A stretch of 64,000 nucleotides of DNA from contig JBQTIQ010000011.1 in NCBI GenBank assembly GCA_052387955.1, positions 5,326-69,325 on the forward strand, read 5' to 3'. Made by a program: the position numbers and the translations under genes. This DNA is from JBQTIQ01 sp052387955. GTDB taxonomy: Bacteria > Actinomycetota > Acidimicrobiia > Acidimicrobiales > JACDCH01. Under the pieces are notes generated by a model that worked only from the letters and a program-made list of their open reading frames with translations, was not told the DNA's origin and made no database searches. This document shows, piece after piece, positions 13,956 through 22,152 of this stretch (position 1 is the stretch's first letter; each line of letters opens with the position of its first letter).

Positions 13956-16469
13956 ATGGGCACCGACCGCACGATCCTGGTCGTCGGCCACGGCATGGTC
14001 GGCCACCGGTTCCTCGAAGCCGCGGTCGAGGCCGGCCTGCACCTCGCCCATCACATCGTCGTGGTGGGCGAGGAACCCCGGCCCGCCTATGACCGCGTCC
14101 ACCTGTCCTCGTTGTTCGACGGGATGTCCGCCGACGACCTGCGCCTGGGCTCGCCGACCTTCGCCGCAGAGCACGGCATCGAGGTGCGTTCGAACGAGGT
14201 CGTCGTCGCTCTCGACACCGCGGGCCGCCGCGCCACCACCTCCGCCGGTGCCGTGCTCCTTTACCACGAGTGCGTCCTGGCCACCGGGTCGTACCCGTTC
14301 GTTCCCCCCGTCCCCGGTATCGAAGCCGCCGGCAGCTTCGTCTACCGCACCATCGAAGACCTCGACGCCATCCGGGCCTGGTCCACCGGCTGCCGCACCG
14401 GGGTCGTGGTCGGCGGGGGCCTCCTCGGGCTGGAGGCGGCCAACGCGTTGCGGCTGCTCGGCCTCGACACCACCGTCGTCGAGTTCGCCCCCCGCCTCAT
14501 GGCGGTCCAGCTCGACGACGGCGGCGGACGGGCCCTACGCCGCCACGTCGAGGCGCTCGGCCTGCACGTCATCACCTCGGCCGGCGCCAGCGCGGTGCTG
14601 ACCACCCCCGACGGCCGGGTCGAAGGGCTGCGCTTCGCGGAGACCTGCGACCGGCCCGACCTCGCCGCCGACATCGTGGTGTTCGCCGCCGGCATCCGCC
14701 CTCGCGACGAGCTGGCCCGCCAGGCCGGCCTCGAGGTGGGCGAACGGGGCGGCGTGGTCATCGACGACCGGGGCGCGACCTCGGCCGCCGGCGTGTGGGC
14801 CATCGGCGAGGTCGCGGCCCACGCCGGCCGCTGCTACGGCCTCGTCGCCCCTGGCTACAAGATGGCCGAGGTCGTCGCCGACCGCCTCGCCGGCGGCACC
14901 GCCACCTTCGAGGGCGCCGACACCAGCACCACGCTCAAGCTTCTCGGCGTCGACGTCGCGGTGGCCGGTGACCCTCACGGCGCCGGCGACGAGGTGGTCT
15001 TCGCCGACCCGGTCGCCGGCGTCTACAAGAAGCTGGTCCTGGGCCCCGACGGCGCCATCACCGGCGCGGTGCTGGTCGGCGACGTCTCCGCCTACCCCGC
15101 CCTGGTGCAGTACTGCCGGGGCACGCTGGCATCCCCGGCCGCCCCCGCCGCCCTGGTCGCACCGGCGGGCTCGGGCGTGGCGCTGCCCGGGCCGGCCGAC
15201 CTGCCCGACGAAGCGACGATCTGCTCCTGCCACAACGTGACCTGCGGGGCCATCCGCTCGGCGGTCAGTGCCGGCGCCGAGACGCCGGTGGCGGTGGGCG
15301 CCGCCACCAAGGCGGGCACCGGCTGCGGGAGCTGCGTCCCCCTGGTCTCCGAGATGGTCGACGCCGGCCTCGCCGCCGCCGGCAGGACCGTGATCGTCCG
15401 GTTGTGCGAGCACTTCGCCATGAGCCGCCAGGAGCTCTTCGACGTGGTGCGCGTCACCGGCATCCGCACCTTCGCCGAACTGGTCGGGCGCCACGGCAAT
15501 GGGCGGGGCTGCGCCATCTGCAAGCCGGCGGTGGCGTCGATGTTCGCGTCGCTGGCATCGGGCCACGTGCTCGACGGCGAGCAGGCGTCGCTGCAGGACA
15601 CCAACGACCACTTCCTGGCCAACCTCCAACGGGACGGCACGTACTCGGTGGTGCCCCGGGTGCCCGCCGGTGAGATCACCCCCGACGGCCTCATCGCCAT
15701 CGGTGAGATCGCCCGTGATTTCGACCTGTACACGAAGATCACCGGCGGCCAGCGCATCGACATGTTCGGTGCCCGCGTCGAACAGCTGCCCGAGATCTGG
15801 CGCCGCCTCATCGGCGCCGGATTCGAGTCGGGCCACGCCTACGGCAAGGCGCTCAGGACGGTCAAGTCATGTGTCGGCTCCACCTGGTGCCGGTTCGGGG
15901 TGCAGGACTCGGTACAGCTGGCGATCGACCTCGAGCTCCGTTACCGGGGCCTACGAGCGCCCCACAAGATCAAGTTGGCGGCGTCGGGCTGCGCCCGGGA
16001 ATGTGCCGAAGCGCAGAGCAAGGACGTCGGTGTCATCGCCACCGAGCGGGGCTGGAACCTCTACGTCGGCGGCAACGGCGGCATGCGCCCGGTCCACGCC
16101 CAGCTCCTCGCCGAGGACCTCGACACCGAGACCCTCTTCCGCTTCGTCGACCGGTTCCTCGCCTACTACATCCGTACCGCCGACCGCCTCGAGCGCACCG
16201 CCACCTGGCTGCGCAAGCTGCCCGGCGGCGTCGCCCAGGTCAAGCGGGTGGTCGTGGACGATGCCCTCGGGATCGGGGCCGACCTCGAAGCCGACATCGC
16301 CCGCCATGTCGAGAGCTACGAGTGCGAGTGGAAGGCGACCCTCGACGACCCGATGCGCCTCGCCCGTTTCGCCACCTTCGTCAACAGCGACGAGGGCGAC
16401 CCCACCCTGGCCTACGTGCGGGTGCGGGGCCAACGCCAGCCCGTGGAGATCGTGGGAGCCCGGCCATGA
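13956..16469 (+). CDS. nirB: Assimilatory nitrite reductase large subunit NirB
   Basis: The 837-residue protein reduces nitrite to ammonium with NAD(P)H in the cytoplasm. An N-terminal FAD/NAD-binding reductase (ILVVGHGMVG; GVVVGGGLLGLEAA) comes first. Next is a BFD-like [2Fe-2S] segment with Cys in CSCHNVTC and CGSCVP. Last are the sirohaem/ferredoxin half-domains, with the [4Fe-4S]-sirohaem ligands in SCVGSTWCRFG and GCARECAEA (C-x5-C ... C-x3-C). Length matches family NirB. The ATG follows GAGGCGG. nirD lies 31 bp downstream. All cofactor ligands that I can see are intact. Confidence 0.96.
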   Translation: MGTDRTILVVGHGMVGHRFLEAAVEAGLHLAHHIVVVGEEPRPAYDRVHLSSLFDGMSADDLRLGSPTFAAEHGIEVRSNEVVVALDTAGRRATTSAGAVLLYHECVLATGSYPFVPPVPGIEAAGSFVYRTIEDLDAIRAWSTGCRTGVVVGGGLLGLEAANALRLLGLDTTVVEFAPRLMAVQLDDGGGRALRRHVEALGLHVITSAGASAVLTTPDGRVEGLRFAETCDRPDLAADIVVFAAGIRPRDELARQAGLEVGERGGVVIDDRGATSAAGVWAIGEVAAHAGRCYGLVAPGYKMAEVVADRLAGGTATFEGADTSTTLKLLGVDVAVAGDPHGAGDEVVFADPVAGVYKKLVLGPDGAITGAVLVGDVSAYPALVQYCRGTLASPAAPAALVAPAGSGVALPGPADLPDEATICSCHNVTCGAIRSAVSAGAETPVAVGAATKAGTGCGSCVPLVSEMVDAGLAAAGRTVIVRLCEHFAMSRQELFDVVRVTGIRTFAELVGRHGNGRGCAICKPAVASMFASLASGHVLDGEQASLQDTNDHFLANLQRDGTYSVVPRVPAGEITPDGLIAIGEIARDFDLYTKITGGQRIDMFGARVEQLPEIWRRLIGAGFESGHAYGKALRTVKSCVGSTWCRFGVQDSVQLAIDLELRYRGLRAPHKIKLAASGCARECAEAQSKDVGVIATERGWNLYVGGNGGMRPVHAQLLAEDLDTETLFRFVDRFLAYYIRTADRLERTATWLRKLPGGVAQVKRVVVDDALGIGADLEADIARHVESYECEWKATLDDPMRLARFATFVNSDEGDPTLAYVRVRGQRQPVEIVGARP

Positions 16470-16500
16470 AGCTCCGTTCCCGGACCGATGGAGAGCACCG

Positions 16501-16875
16501 ATGACCCTGATCGAAGCACGCACGGCGTGGGTCGAGGTGTGCAGCCTCGGACAGCTGACCCCGGACCGGGGCGTCGCTGCCCTCGTCGGAGGCGAGCAAG
16601 TGGCGGTGTTCCACCTCTCGACCGGCGAGGTCTTCGCCCTCGGGAACCGCGACCCCTTCTCGGGGGTCAACGCGCTCAGCCGGGGCATCGTCGGCGACGC
16701 CGGCGGCGTGCCGATGGTGGCCTCGCCGGTCTACAAACAGCGCTTCGACCTGCGCACCGGCGTATGCGTCGACGACGAGGCGGTAGCCGTACCGGTCTAC
16801 CCCGTCCGGCTCCGCTCCGAGACTGTCGAGGTCGCGTTGCTGGCTGCGTTCCCCGGCCACGCAGGCCGCTCGTGA
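16501..16875 (+). CDS. nirD: Nitrite reductase small subunit NirD
   Basis: A 124-residue Rieske-fold protein that lacks the Rieske cluster ligands, as usual for NirD. The conserved segment GNRDPFSGVNALSRG and the following VASPVYKQRFDL are diagnostic. It partners NirB in reducing nitrite to ammonium. GGAGAG precedes the ATG. It sits between nirB and the fused Fe-S/membrane protein gene, in the same operon. Confidence 0.93.
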   Translation: MTLIEARTAWVEVCSLGQLTPDRGVAALVGGEQVAVFHLSTGEVFALGNRDPFSGVNALSRGIVGDAGGVPMVASPVYKQRFDLRTGVCVDDEAVAVPVYPVRLRSETVEVALLAAFPGHAGRS

Positions 16876-16939
16876 CCGCACCTCCGCTGGCGCTCCGGCG
16901 CTCGCACCGGCGCTCGCACCGGCGGGACCAGGGGCGGGC

Positions 16940-18418
16940 ATGACGCTGCTCGAGCCGCTGGCGCTGGAGTCGACACCGGTCACGATCGGGCGGGCGCCGA
17001 CGCCGGCTCTCGGCCGGAACAAGACCGGCATCGGTGAGAACGGCCCGGACCTGCTGCCTCTCGACGCCGGCGAGCAGTACCGCTTCGGGTTCTCAATGGA
17101 GTCCTGCATCGGGTGCCACTCCTGTGAGGTGGCCTGTGCCGAACAGAACGGGCTGCCGGCCGGGACCGCCTGGCGGCGGGTGGGCGAGATCGAGGGGGGC
17201 CAGCATCCCGACACCCGCCGCTGGCACCTGTCGATGTCGTGCAACCACTGTCTCGACCCCGCCTGCCTCGACGGCTGCCCGACCAAGGCCTACGAGAAGC
17301 TGCCCAACGGCATCGTCGAGCATCATGCCGACGACTGCATCGGATGCCAGTACTGCACCTGGAAATGCCCGTACTCGGTGCCGGTGTTCCAGCCCGACCG
17401 GCGCATCGTCACCAAGTGCGACCTGTGCGCTCCCCGCCTGGGCGCCGGGCTCAAGCCGGCCTGTGTGGACGCCTGCCCGACGCACGCCATCACCGTCGAG
17501 AAGGTGAACGTGGCCGAGTGGCGGGCCGATCACCGCGCCGGCGACGCCCCCGAGCTCCCCTCCGCCGACATCACCTTGTCGACCACCCGGATCGAGCTCC
17601 CCCGGGACCTGCCCGCCGACGCTGCCGCCGCCAGCGACTGGGACCTGCGCCCCGAGCACCCGCACTGGCCGCTGGTGTGGCTCACGCTGCTCACCCAGGC
17701 CGCGGTCGGGACCAGCGCCACCGGCCGCTACACCGGCTCGGGCCCGGTGGCCATCGCCGCCGCCCTCCTCGCCGGTATCGGCCTGGCCGGTTCGCTGCTG
17801 CACCTGGGCCGCCCCGCCCTGGCCTGGAAGGCACTCCGCAACCTGCGCCGCTCGTGGCTGTCACGGGAGGTGGCCCTGTTCGGCGCCTACGCCGCGGTGG
17901 CCGCCCTCAACGGCGCCGTCGTCATCTTCGCCGGCGAGCCTTCGCCCGGTCTGGGGACGGCCGCCACCGCCATTGGGCTGGCCGGCGTCTACGCCTCCGG
18001 CCGGCTCTACGTGGTGCCGGGGCGCCCGGCGTGGGACACGCCCATCACCATCGGCGCCTTCCTCGCCACCGGTGCCGTCCTCGGCCCGATGATGGCGGGC
18101 CAGCCCGCCATCTCGGTCGGCGCGGTCGGGTTCCAGCTCCTTCTCCTGGGCGCCAACCTGGCTCGGTTGAGCCGGCGCCGGGACCGGGCCTGGCGGGGGA
18201 CGGTGCACCTCTACCTCCACCGGTTCGGCCGGGCGACATCGATGCGGGTGCTCCTGGCGCTGGGCGGCGCCGCCCTCGCCCTGGTCGGGAACCCCCTGGC
18301 GACCCTCGCCGCGGTGGTGGCGGTGGCCATTGCCGAGCTCCTGGGGCGGTGGCTGTTCTACGTCACGGTGGTGCCGCTCAACATGCCCGGCAGCTTCTGG
18401 CGGCAGGGGGCGCGTTGA
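16940..18418 (+). CDS. Fused DmsB-DmsC type protein: four-cluster ferredoxin plus membrane quinol module
   Basis: A 492-residue fusion. Residues about 50-200 form a DmsB-like electron-transfer domain with four [4Fe-4S] motifs: CIGCHSCEVAC, CNHCLDPACLDGCP, CIGCQYCTWKCP and CDLC...CVDACP. Residues about 215-490 contain about eight hydrophobic helices like the DmsC/NrfD-type anchor. The start is ATG 16940 and the stop overlaps the TTG of narB. In this operon it would feed electrons from membrane quinol into the nitrate reductase; ordinary NarB/NasA enzymes use ferredoxin or NADH instead. The fusion and its use in assimilation are unusual. The function is inferred from domains and operon position. 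Confidence 0.85.
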   Translation: MTLLEPLALESTPVTIGRAPTPALGRNKTGIGENGPDLLPLDAGEQYRFGFSMESCIGCHSCEVACAEQNGLPAGTAWRRVGEIEGGQHPDTRRWHLSMSCNHCLDPACLDGCPTKAYEKLPNGIVEHHADDCIGCQYCTWKCPYSVPVFQPDRRIVTKCDLCAPRLGAGLKPACVDACPTHAITVEKVNVAEWRADHRAGDAPELPSADITLSTTRIELPRDLPADAAAASDWDLRPEHPHWPLVWLTLLTQAAVGTSATGRYTGSGPVAIAAALLAGIGLAGSLLHLGRPALAWKALRNLRRSWLSREVALFGAYAAVAALNGAVVIFAGEPSPGLGTAATAIGLAGVYASGRLYVVPGRPAWDTPITIGAFLATGAVLGPMMAGQPAISVGAVGFQLLLLGANLARLSRRRDRAWRGTVHLYLHRFGRATSMRVLLALGGAALALVGNPLATLAAVVAVAIAELLGRWLFYVTVVPLNMPGSFWRQGAR

Positions 18419-20736
18419 AGTCGCCGAGGGCCAGGGCGACGGCGCAGGCGGCGGCCCGCAAGCCTGCCCTCAAGCCGCTGAACGACTTGATGCCCCGGGG
18501 CATCCCCCGGCCCAACCAGCGCCAGCGGTTGGCGGCCAAGGTGGCCGAACACGCCGAGCGCTACAAGATCGGCCGCTTCCTGGGACTCGACCACGGCGAG
18601 GAGAGGTACCACTTCGGCCGCGACGACGTCTTCGGCCCCATGCATGCGGCCAAGGTCCCCGACCGGTGGGTCAAGACGACCTGCGGCTACTGTTCGGTCG
18701 GGTGCGGGATGCTGGTGGGCATCCGCAAGGGCGAGGCAGTGACGGTCCGCGGCGATCCCGACCACCCCGTGAACCGTGGCCGCCTGTGCCCCAAGGGTTG
18801 CTCCGAGCACCTCACGTTGCGCGCCCCGGGGCGGCTGACCGAACCGCTGGTCGACGGCCAGCCGGCGACCTGGGACGCCGCCCTCGACCGGATGGTCACC
18901 GGGTTCCGAGACCTCGTCGACCGCTACGGGCCCGAGTCGGTGGCGGTCCTGTCGACCGGCCAGCTGGTGACCGAGGAGTTTTACGCGCTGGGCAAGTTGG
19001 TGCGCCTCGGCATGGGCCTGGCCCACTTCGACGGCAACACCACGCTGTGCATGGCCAGCGCGGTGTCGGGCTACAAGCTCAGCTTCGGCACCGACGGCCC
19101 ACCCGGCTGCTACGAGGACCTCGACCTGGCCGACGTGGTGGTGCTGTGGGGCGCCAACATCGCCGACAACCATCCGCTCCTCGCCCCCCGGGTGCTCGAC
19201 AACCAACGGGAACGGGGTGCGACGGTGATCGTCGTCGACCCCCGGGTGACCAAGACAGCCCAGTTCGCCGACCTGCACCTGCCGGTCAAGCCCCGTACCG
19301 ACGTCATCCTGCTCAACGGGCTCATCAAGCTCCTCGTCGACGAGGGCTACGTCGACCTCGATGCGGCCCGGGCCCACGTGGAGGGCCTCGACGCCCTGCT
19401 CGAGCACGTCCAGCAGTACCCCCTCGAACGGGTGGCCGAGGAATGCGGCCTGCCGGCCCCCGACGTGATGGCCATGGCTCGCGCCATCGGGCAGGCCGGG
19501 GCGGCCACCGTGGCCTGGACGATGGGCGTCAACCATTCGGTGCAGGGGACCGAGACCGTCACGCTGCTCAACACCCTGTGCGTACTCACCGGCAACGTCG
19601 GCCGTCCCGGGGCGGCACCGTTCTCGATCACCGGCCAGTGCAACGCCATGGGCACCCGGGAGTCGGGCTTCACCGCCTCGATGCCCGGCTACCGCGCCTT
19701 CGACGACCCGGCGCACCGGGCCGAGCTGGCGGCGTTGTGGGGCATCGACGAGTCCCGCCTCCCCACCGAGCGGGGCCGGGCCTATCCCGACATCGTCAAC
19801 GCCATCGCCAGTGGCCGCATCAAAGGCCTGTGGGTGATCGGCACCAACCCGGTCGTGTCCTTCCCCAATCGCGAGACGCTCGAGTTCGCCCTCGGGCGCC
19901 TCGAGCTGCTGGTGGTCCAGGACGGCTTCGAGACGCCCACCACCGAGCGCGCCGACGTGGTGCTGCCCGCGGCGATCTGGGGGGAGAAGAGCGGCACCTT
20001 CACCAACAGCGAGCGGCGAGCCAGCCCGGTGCGGGCGGCCGTGGGCCCCATCGGCAAGGCCCGCACCGATTTCCGCATCTTCCTCGACGTCGCCGAGCGG
20101 TGGGGCTGTCGAGACGAGCTGTTCCGGGACTGGACGACGCCGCGGCATGCCTGGGACGAGTGGCGCACGGTCTCCGCCGGGCGCCCCTGCGACTACAGCG
20201 GCGCTTCGTGGGAGCGGATCGAGGCGGCCGGCGGCGTGCAGTGGCCCTGCCCGGCCGACGACGCCGACCTCGCGCTCGGGGGTACCCCCCGCCTCTACAC
20301 CGACCTGCGGTTCAACCGCCCCGACGGCCGGGCCGCGCTCCGGGTGGTCGCGCCGGCGCCCTTCACCGACGAGCCCGGACGCGACTTCCCGTTCGTGCTC
20401 AACACCGGCCGCACCGTCGAGCACTGGCACACCCGGACGAAGACCGGGCGCATCCCCATCCTCGAGGCCATGGCTCCCGAAGCGTGGGTCGAGATCAACC
20501 CGGGCGACGCCGCCGCGCTCGGAGTCCGCTCCGGCGACCTGGTCCGCATGGTGTCCGAGCGGGGCGCGGTGGACCGCATCCGGGCCCGGGTGACGGCCAT
20601 CGTGCGCCGGGGCGAGGTCTTCGTCCCCTTCCACTGGGACGAACGGTGCGCCAACCGCCTCACCAACGACGAGTTCGACCCGATCAGCCGCGAACCCAAC
20701 TACAAGCAGTGCGCCGTACGGGTCGAGAAGGTGTGA
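18415..20736 (+). CDS. narB: Assimilatory nitrate reductase catalytic subunit (molybdopterin, NarB/NasC type)
   Basis: A 773-residue molybdopterin-guanine-dinucleotide oxidoreductase reducing nitrate to nitrite. The N-terminal [4Fe-4S] motif is CGYCSVGCGML plus the distal CPKG. The Mo-ligand Cys is in NTTLCMASAVSGYK, as in Nap/Nas enzymes. The molydopterin dinucleotide-binding domain ends the protein (VPFHWDERCANRLTND). There is no Tat motif, so it is cytoplasmic. It lacks the C-terminal [2Fe-2S] domain of NasA. The TTG at 18415 overlaps the upstream stop codon (TTGA), which argues for coupling; ATG 18490 is an alternative. Electron donor is probably the fused DmsB-DmsC protein. Confidence 0.92.
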   Translation: MKSPRARATAQAAARKPALKPLNDLMPRGIPRPNQRQRLAAKVAEHAERYKIGRFLGLDHGEERYHFGRDDVFGPMHAAKVPDRWVKTTCGYCSVGCGMLVGIRKGEAVTVRGDPDHPVNRGRLCPKGCSEHLTLRAPGRLTEPLVDGQPATWDAALDRMVTGFRDLVDRYGPESVAVLSTGQLVTEEFYALGKLVRLGMGLAHFDGNTTLCMASAVSGYKLSFGTDGPPGCYEDLDLADVVVLWGANIADNHPLLAPRVLDNQRERGATVIVVDPRVTKTAQFADLHLPVKPRTDVILLNGLIKLLVDEGYVDLDAARAHVEGLDALLEHVQQYPLERVAEECGLPAPDVMAMARAIGQAGAATVAWTMGVNHSVQGTETVTLLNTLCVLTGNVGRPGAAPFSITGQCNAMGTRESGFTASMPGYRAFDDPAHRAELAALWGIDESRLPTERGRAYPDIVNAIASGRIKGLWVIGTNPVVSFPNRETLEFALGRLELLVVQDGFETPTTERADVVLPAAIWGEKSGTFTNSERRASPVRAAVGPIGKARTDFRIFLDVAERWGCRDELFRDWTTPRHAWDEWRTVSAGRPCDYSGASWERIEAAGGVQWPCPADDADLALGGTPRLYTDLRFNRPDGRAALRVVAPAPFTDEPGRDFPFVLNTGRTVEHWHTRTKTGRIPILEAMAPEAWVEINPGDAAALGVRSGDLVRMVSERGAVDRIRARVTAIVRRGEVFVPFHWDERCANRLTNDEFDPISREPNYKQCAVRVEKV

Positions 20737-22007
20737 CCGCAGAGGGAGAACTTCCCGTCCAGCGGACATCGGCCGGAAACGACCGCGACACATCGCGGCG
20801 CGATGGTCCTCGGGTGCGAACGAAAGGAGCGCTTCAGGGCGACGACGCCAAGCCCAGCGCCCCGGGTGGCGACGGAGCTCAGCCGCCCAGAGACACGGCG
20901 ACGGCGTCGCTCGCCGGCTTCACGGTCGGGATCACCGCCGACCGGCGGTGGGACGAACAGGCCGCCCTCTTCGAGCGTCGGGGGGCGTCGGTCCAGCACG
21001 GGCCGACCATCCGGACCGGTCCTCTCCCCGGCGACGGCCAGCTCCGGGACGTCACCGAGTCGATCATCTCCCAGCCCCCCGACGTGCTGGTGGCCAACAC
21101 CGGCATCGGGATCCGTTCCTGGTTCTCGGCCGCCGAGAGCTGGGGACTCGACGCCGAGCTGCTCCGGGCGCTGTCGGCGGCCACCATCCATGCCCGCGGC
21201 CCGAAAGCGTCGGCTGCGGTCGTGGCCGTCGGCCTACCGGTCGCCAGCCGGGCCGGTACCGAACGCCTGCGCGAGGCGATCGACCTCGTCCTCGAGGACG
21301 CCCCGGCGCCAGGCACGGTGGTCGCCGTCCAGCTCGACGGCAGCGGCGCCAGCGACGAGGTCGGGCGCCTGCGGGCGGCCGGGGTCGTCGTGGTCGAGGT
21401 GCCGCCCTACGTGTGGACGATGCCGGCCGACCCCAGACCGGCATTGCGCCTGGCCGACGCCGTCATCAGCGGACGCGTCCACGCGGTGACGTTCACGGCC
21501 GGGCCGGCAGCACGCAACTTGCTGGCGCTGGCCGACGAGCACGGCCGTCGCGACGAGTTGGTCGACGCCCTCGCCGGCATCGTCGTCGGCTGCGTCGGGC
21601 CGGTGTGCGCCGAGGCCGCCCGCGACGCCGGCATCTCCCCCGCAGCCGTGGTCGTGCCGGCCCGGGCCCGTCTGGGGCCCCTGGTACGGGCCGTGGGTGA
21701 CGCCCTCGAAGCCCGGGAGGTCCACGTGCCCTCCGGGGCCGGCCGCCTCACGCTGCGGGGCACCAGGCTCCAGTCCGACGACCACGAGGTCGACCTCACC
21801 GACGTCGAGGCCCGCCTCTTCGCGGCCCTCGCCCGCCGGCCCGGCGCCGTCCTGTCCAAGCCCGCCCTGTTGCGGGAAGTGTGGGGCGACGCCGGCGGCG
21901 ACCCCCATGTCGTCGAGGTCACCGTGTCGCGGCTCCGCCGGCGCCTGGGCCCCCATGGCCGGGTGGTTACCGCGGTGCCCCGCCGCGGCTACATGCTCCA
22001 GACCTGA
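20733..22007 (+). CDS. nnaR: HEM4 (uroporphyrinogen-III synthase-like) domain fused to OmpR-type HTH; NnaR-type regulator
   Basis: A protein of up to 424 residues. The middle part is a HEM4/uroporphyrinogen-III synthase fold (LAGFTVGITADRR ... VGCVGPVCAEAA), and the last 95 residues are a winged helix of the OmpR group (VDLTDVEARLFAAL; VTVSRLRRRLGP; VPRRGYML). This architecture is that of NnaR, the activator of nitrate/nitrite assimilation in Streptomyces and Mycobacterium. Its place at the end of the nitrate operon agrees. The GTG at 20733 overlaps the narB stop codon (GTGA); the first 60 residues have no homology, so a later start is possible. It could also retain a role in sirohaem supply for NirB. 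Confidence 0.85.
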   Translation: MTAEGELPVQRTSAGNDRDTSRRDGPRVRTKGALQGDDAKPSAPGGDGAQPPRDTATASLAGFTVGITADRRWDEQAALFERRGASVQHGPTIRTGPLPGDGQLRDVTESIISQPPDVLVANTGIGIRSWFSAAESWGLDAELLRALSAATIHARGPKASAAVVAVGLPVASRAGTERLREAIDLVLEDAPAPGTVVAVQLDGSGASDEVGRLRAAGVVVVEVPPYVWTMPADPRPALRLADAVISGRVHAVTFTAGPAARNLLALADEHGRRDELVDALAGIVVGCVGPVCAEAARDAGISPAAVVVPARARLGPLVRAVGDALEAREVHVPSGAGRLTLRGTRLQSDDHEVDLTDVEARLFAALARRPGAVLSKPALLREVWGDAGGDPHVVEVTVSRLRRRLGPHGRVVTAVPRRGYMLQT

Positions 22008-22078
22008 CGCCTTTCGCCCCGGCCCGGTCCGGCCGATCCGCCTGCGTCGCGGCCCGCCCCAACCTGGGCCGGACGCGC

Positions 22079-22125
22079 TTCTGGCGCCGGCCAGGCCGCA
22101 TGTGCGGCACGGACCGACGCCAGAA
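22079..22125. terminator. Terminator hairpins between convergent genes
   Basis: An outer stem TTCTGGCG/CGCCAGAA (22079-22086, 22118-22125) encloses an inner hairpin GCCGCA-TG-TGCGGC (22095-22108). It lies between the convergent nnaR and repeat-protein genes and could stop transcription from both sides. Confidence 0.6.
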
Positions 22126-22152
22126 GCAGGCGTTCTTCGCCTTAGGGGCTCG

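Noticed and set aside
18358..20793. 811-codon minus-strand frame opposite narB
   Set aside because: It lies antisense to an intact molybdoenzyme gene; its composition (Gly/Asp/His/Val-rich) is that of a shadow frame.
20733..22007. Plain uroporphyrinogen-III synthase for haem synthesis
   Set aside because: The C-terminal OmpR-type winged helix and the nitrate-operon position fit the NnaR regulator better, although some enzymatic role cannot be excluded.
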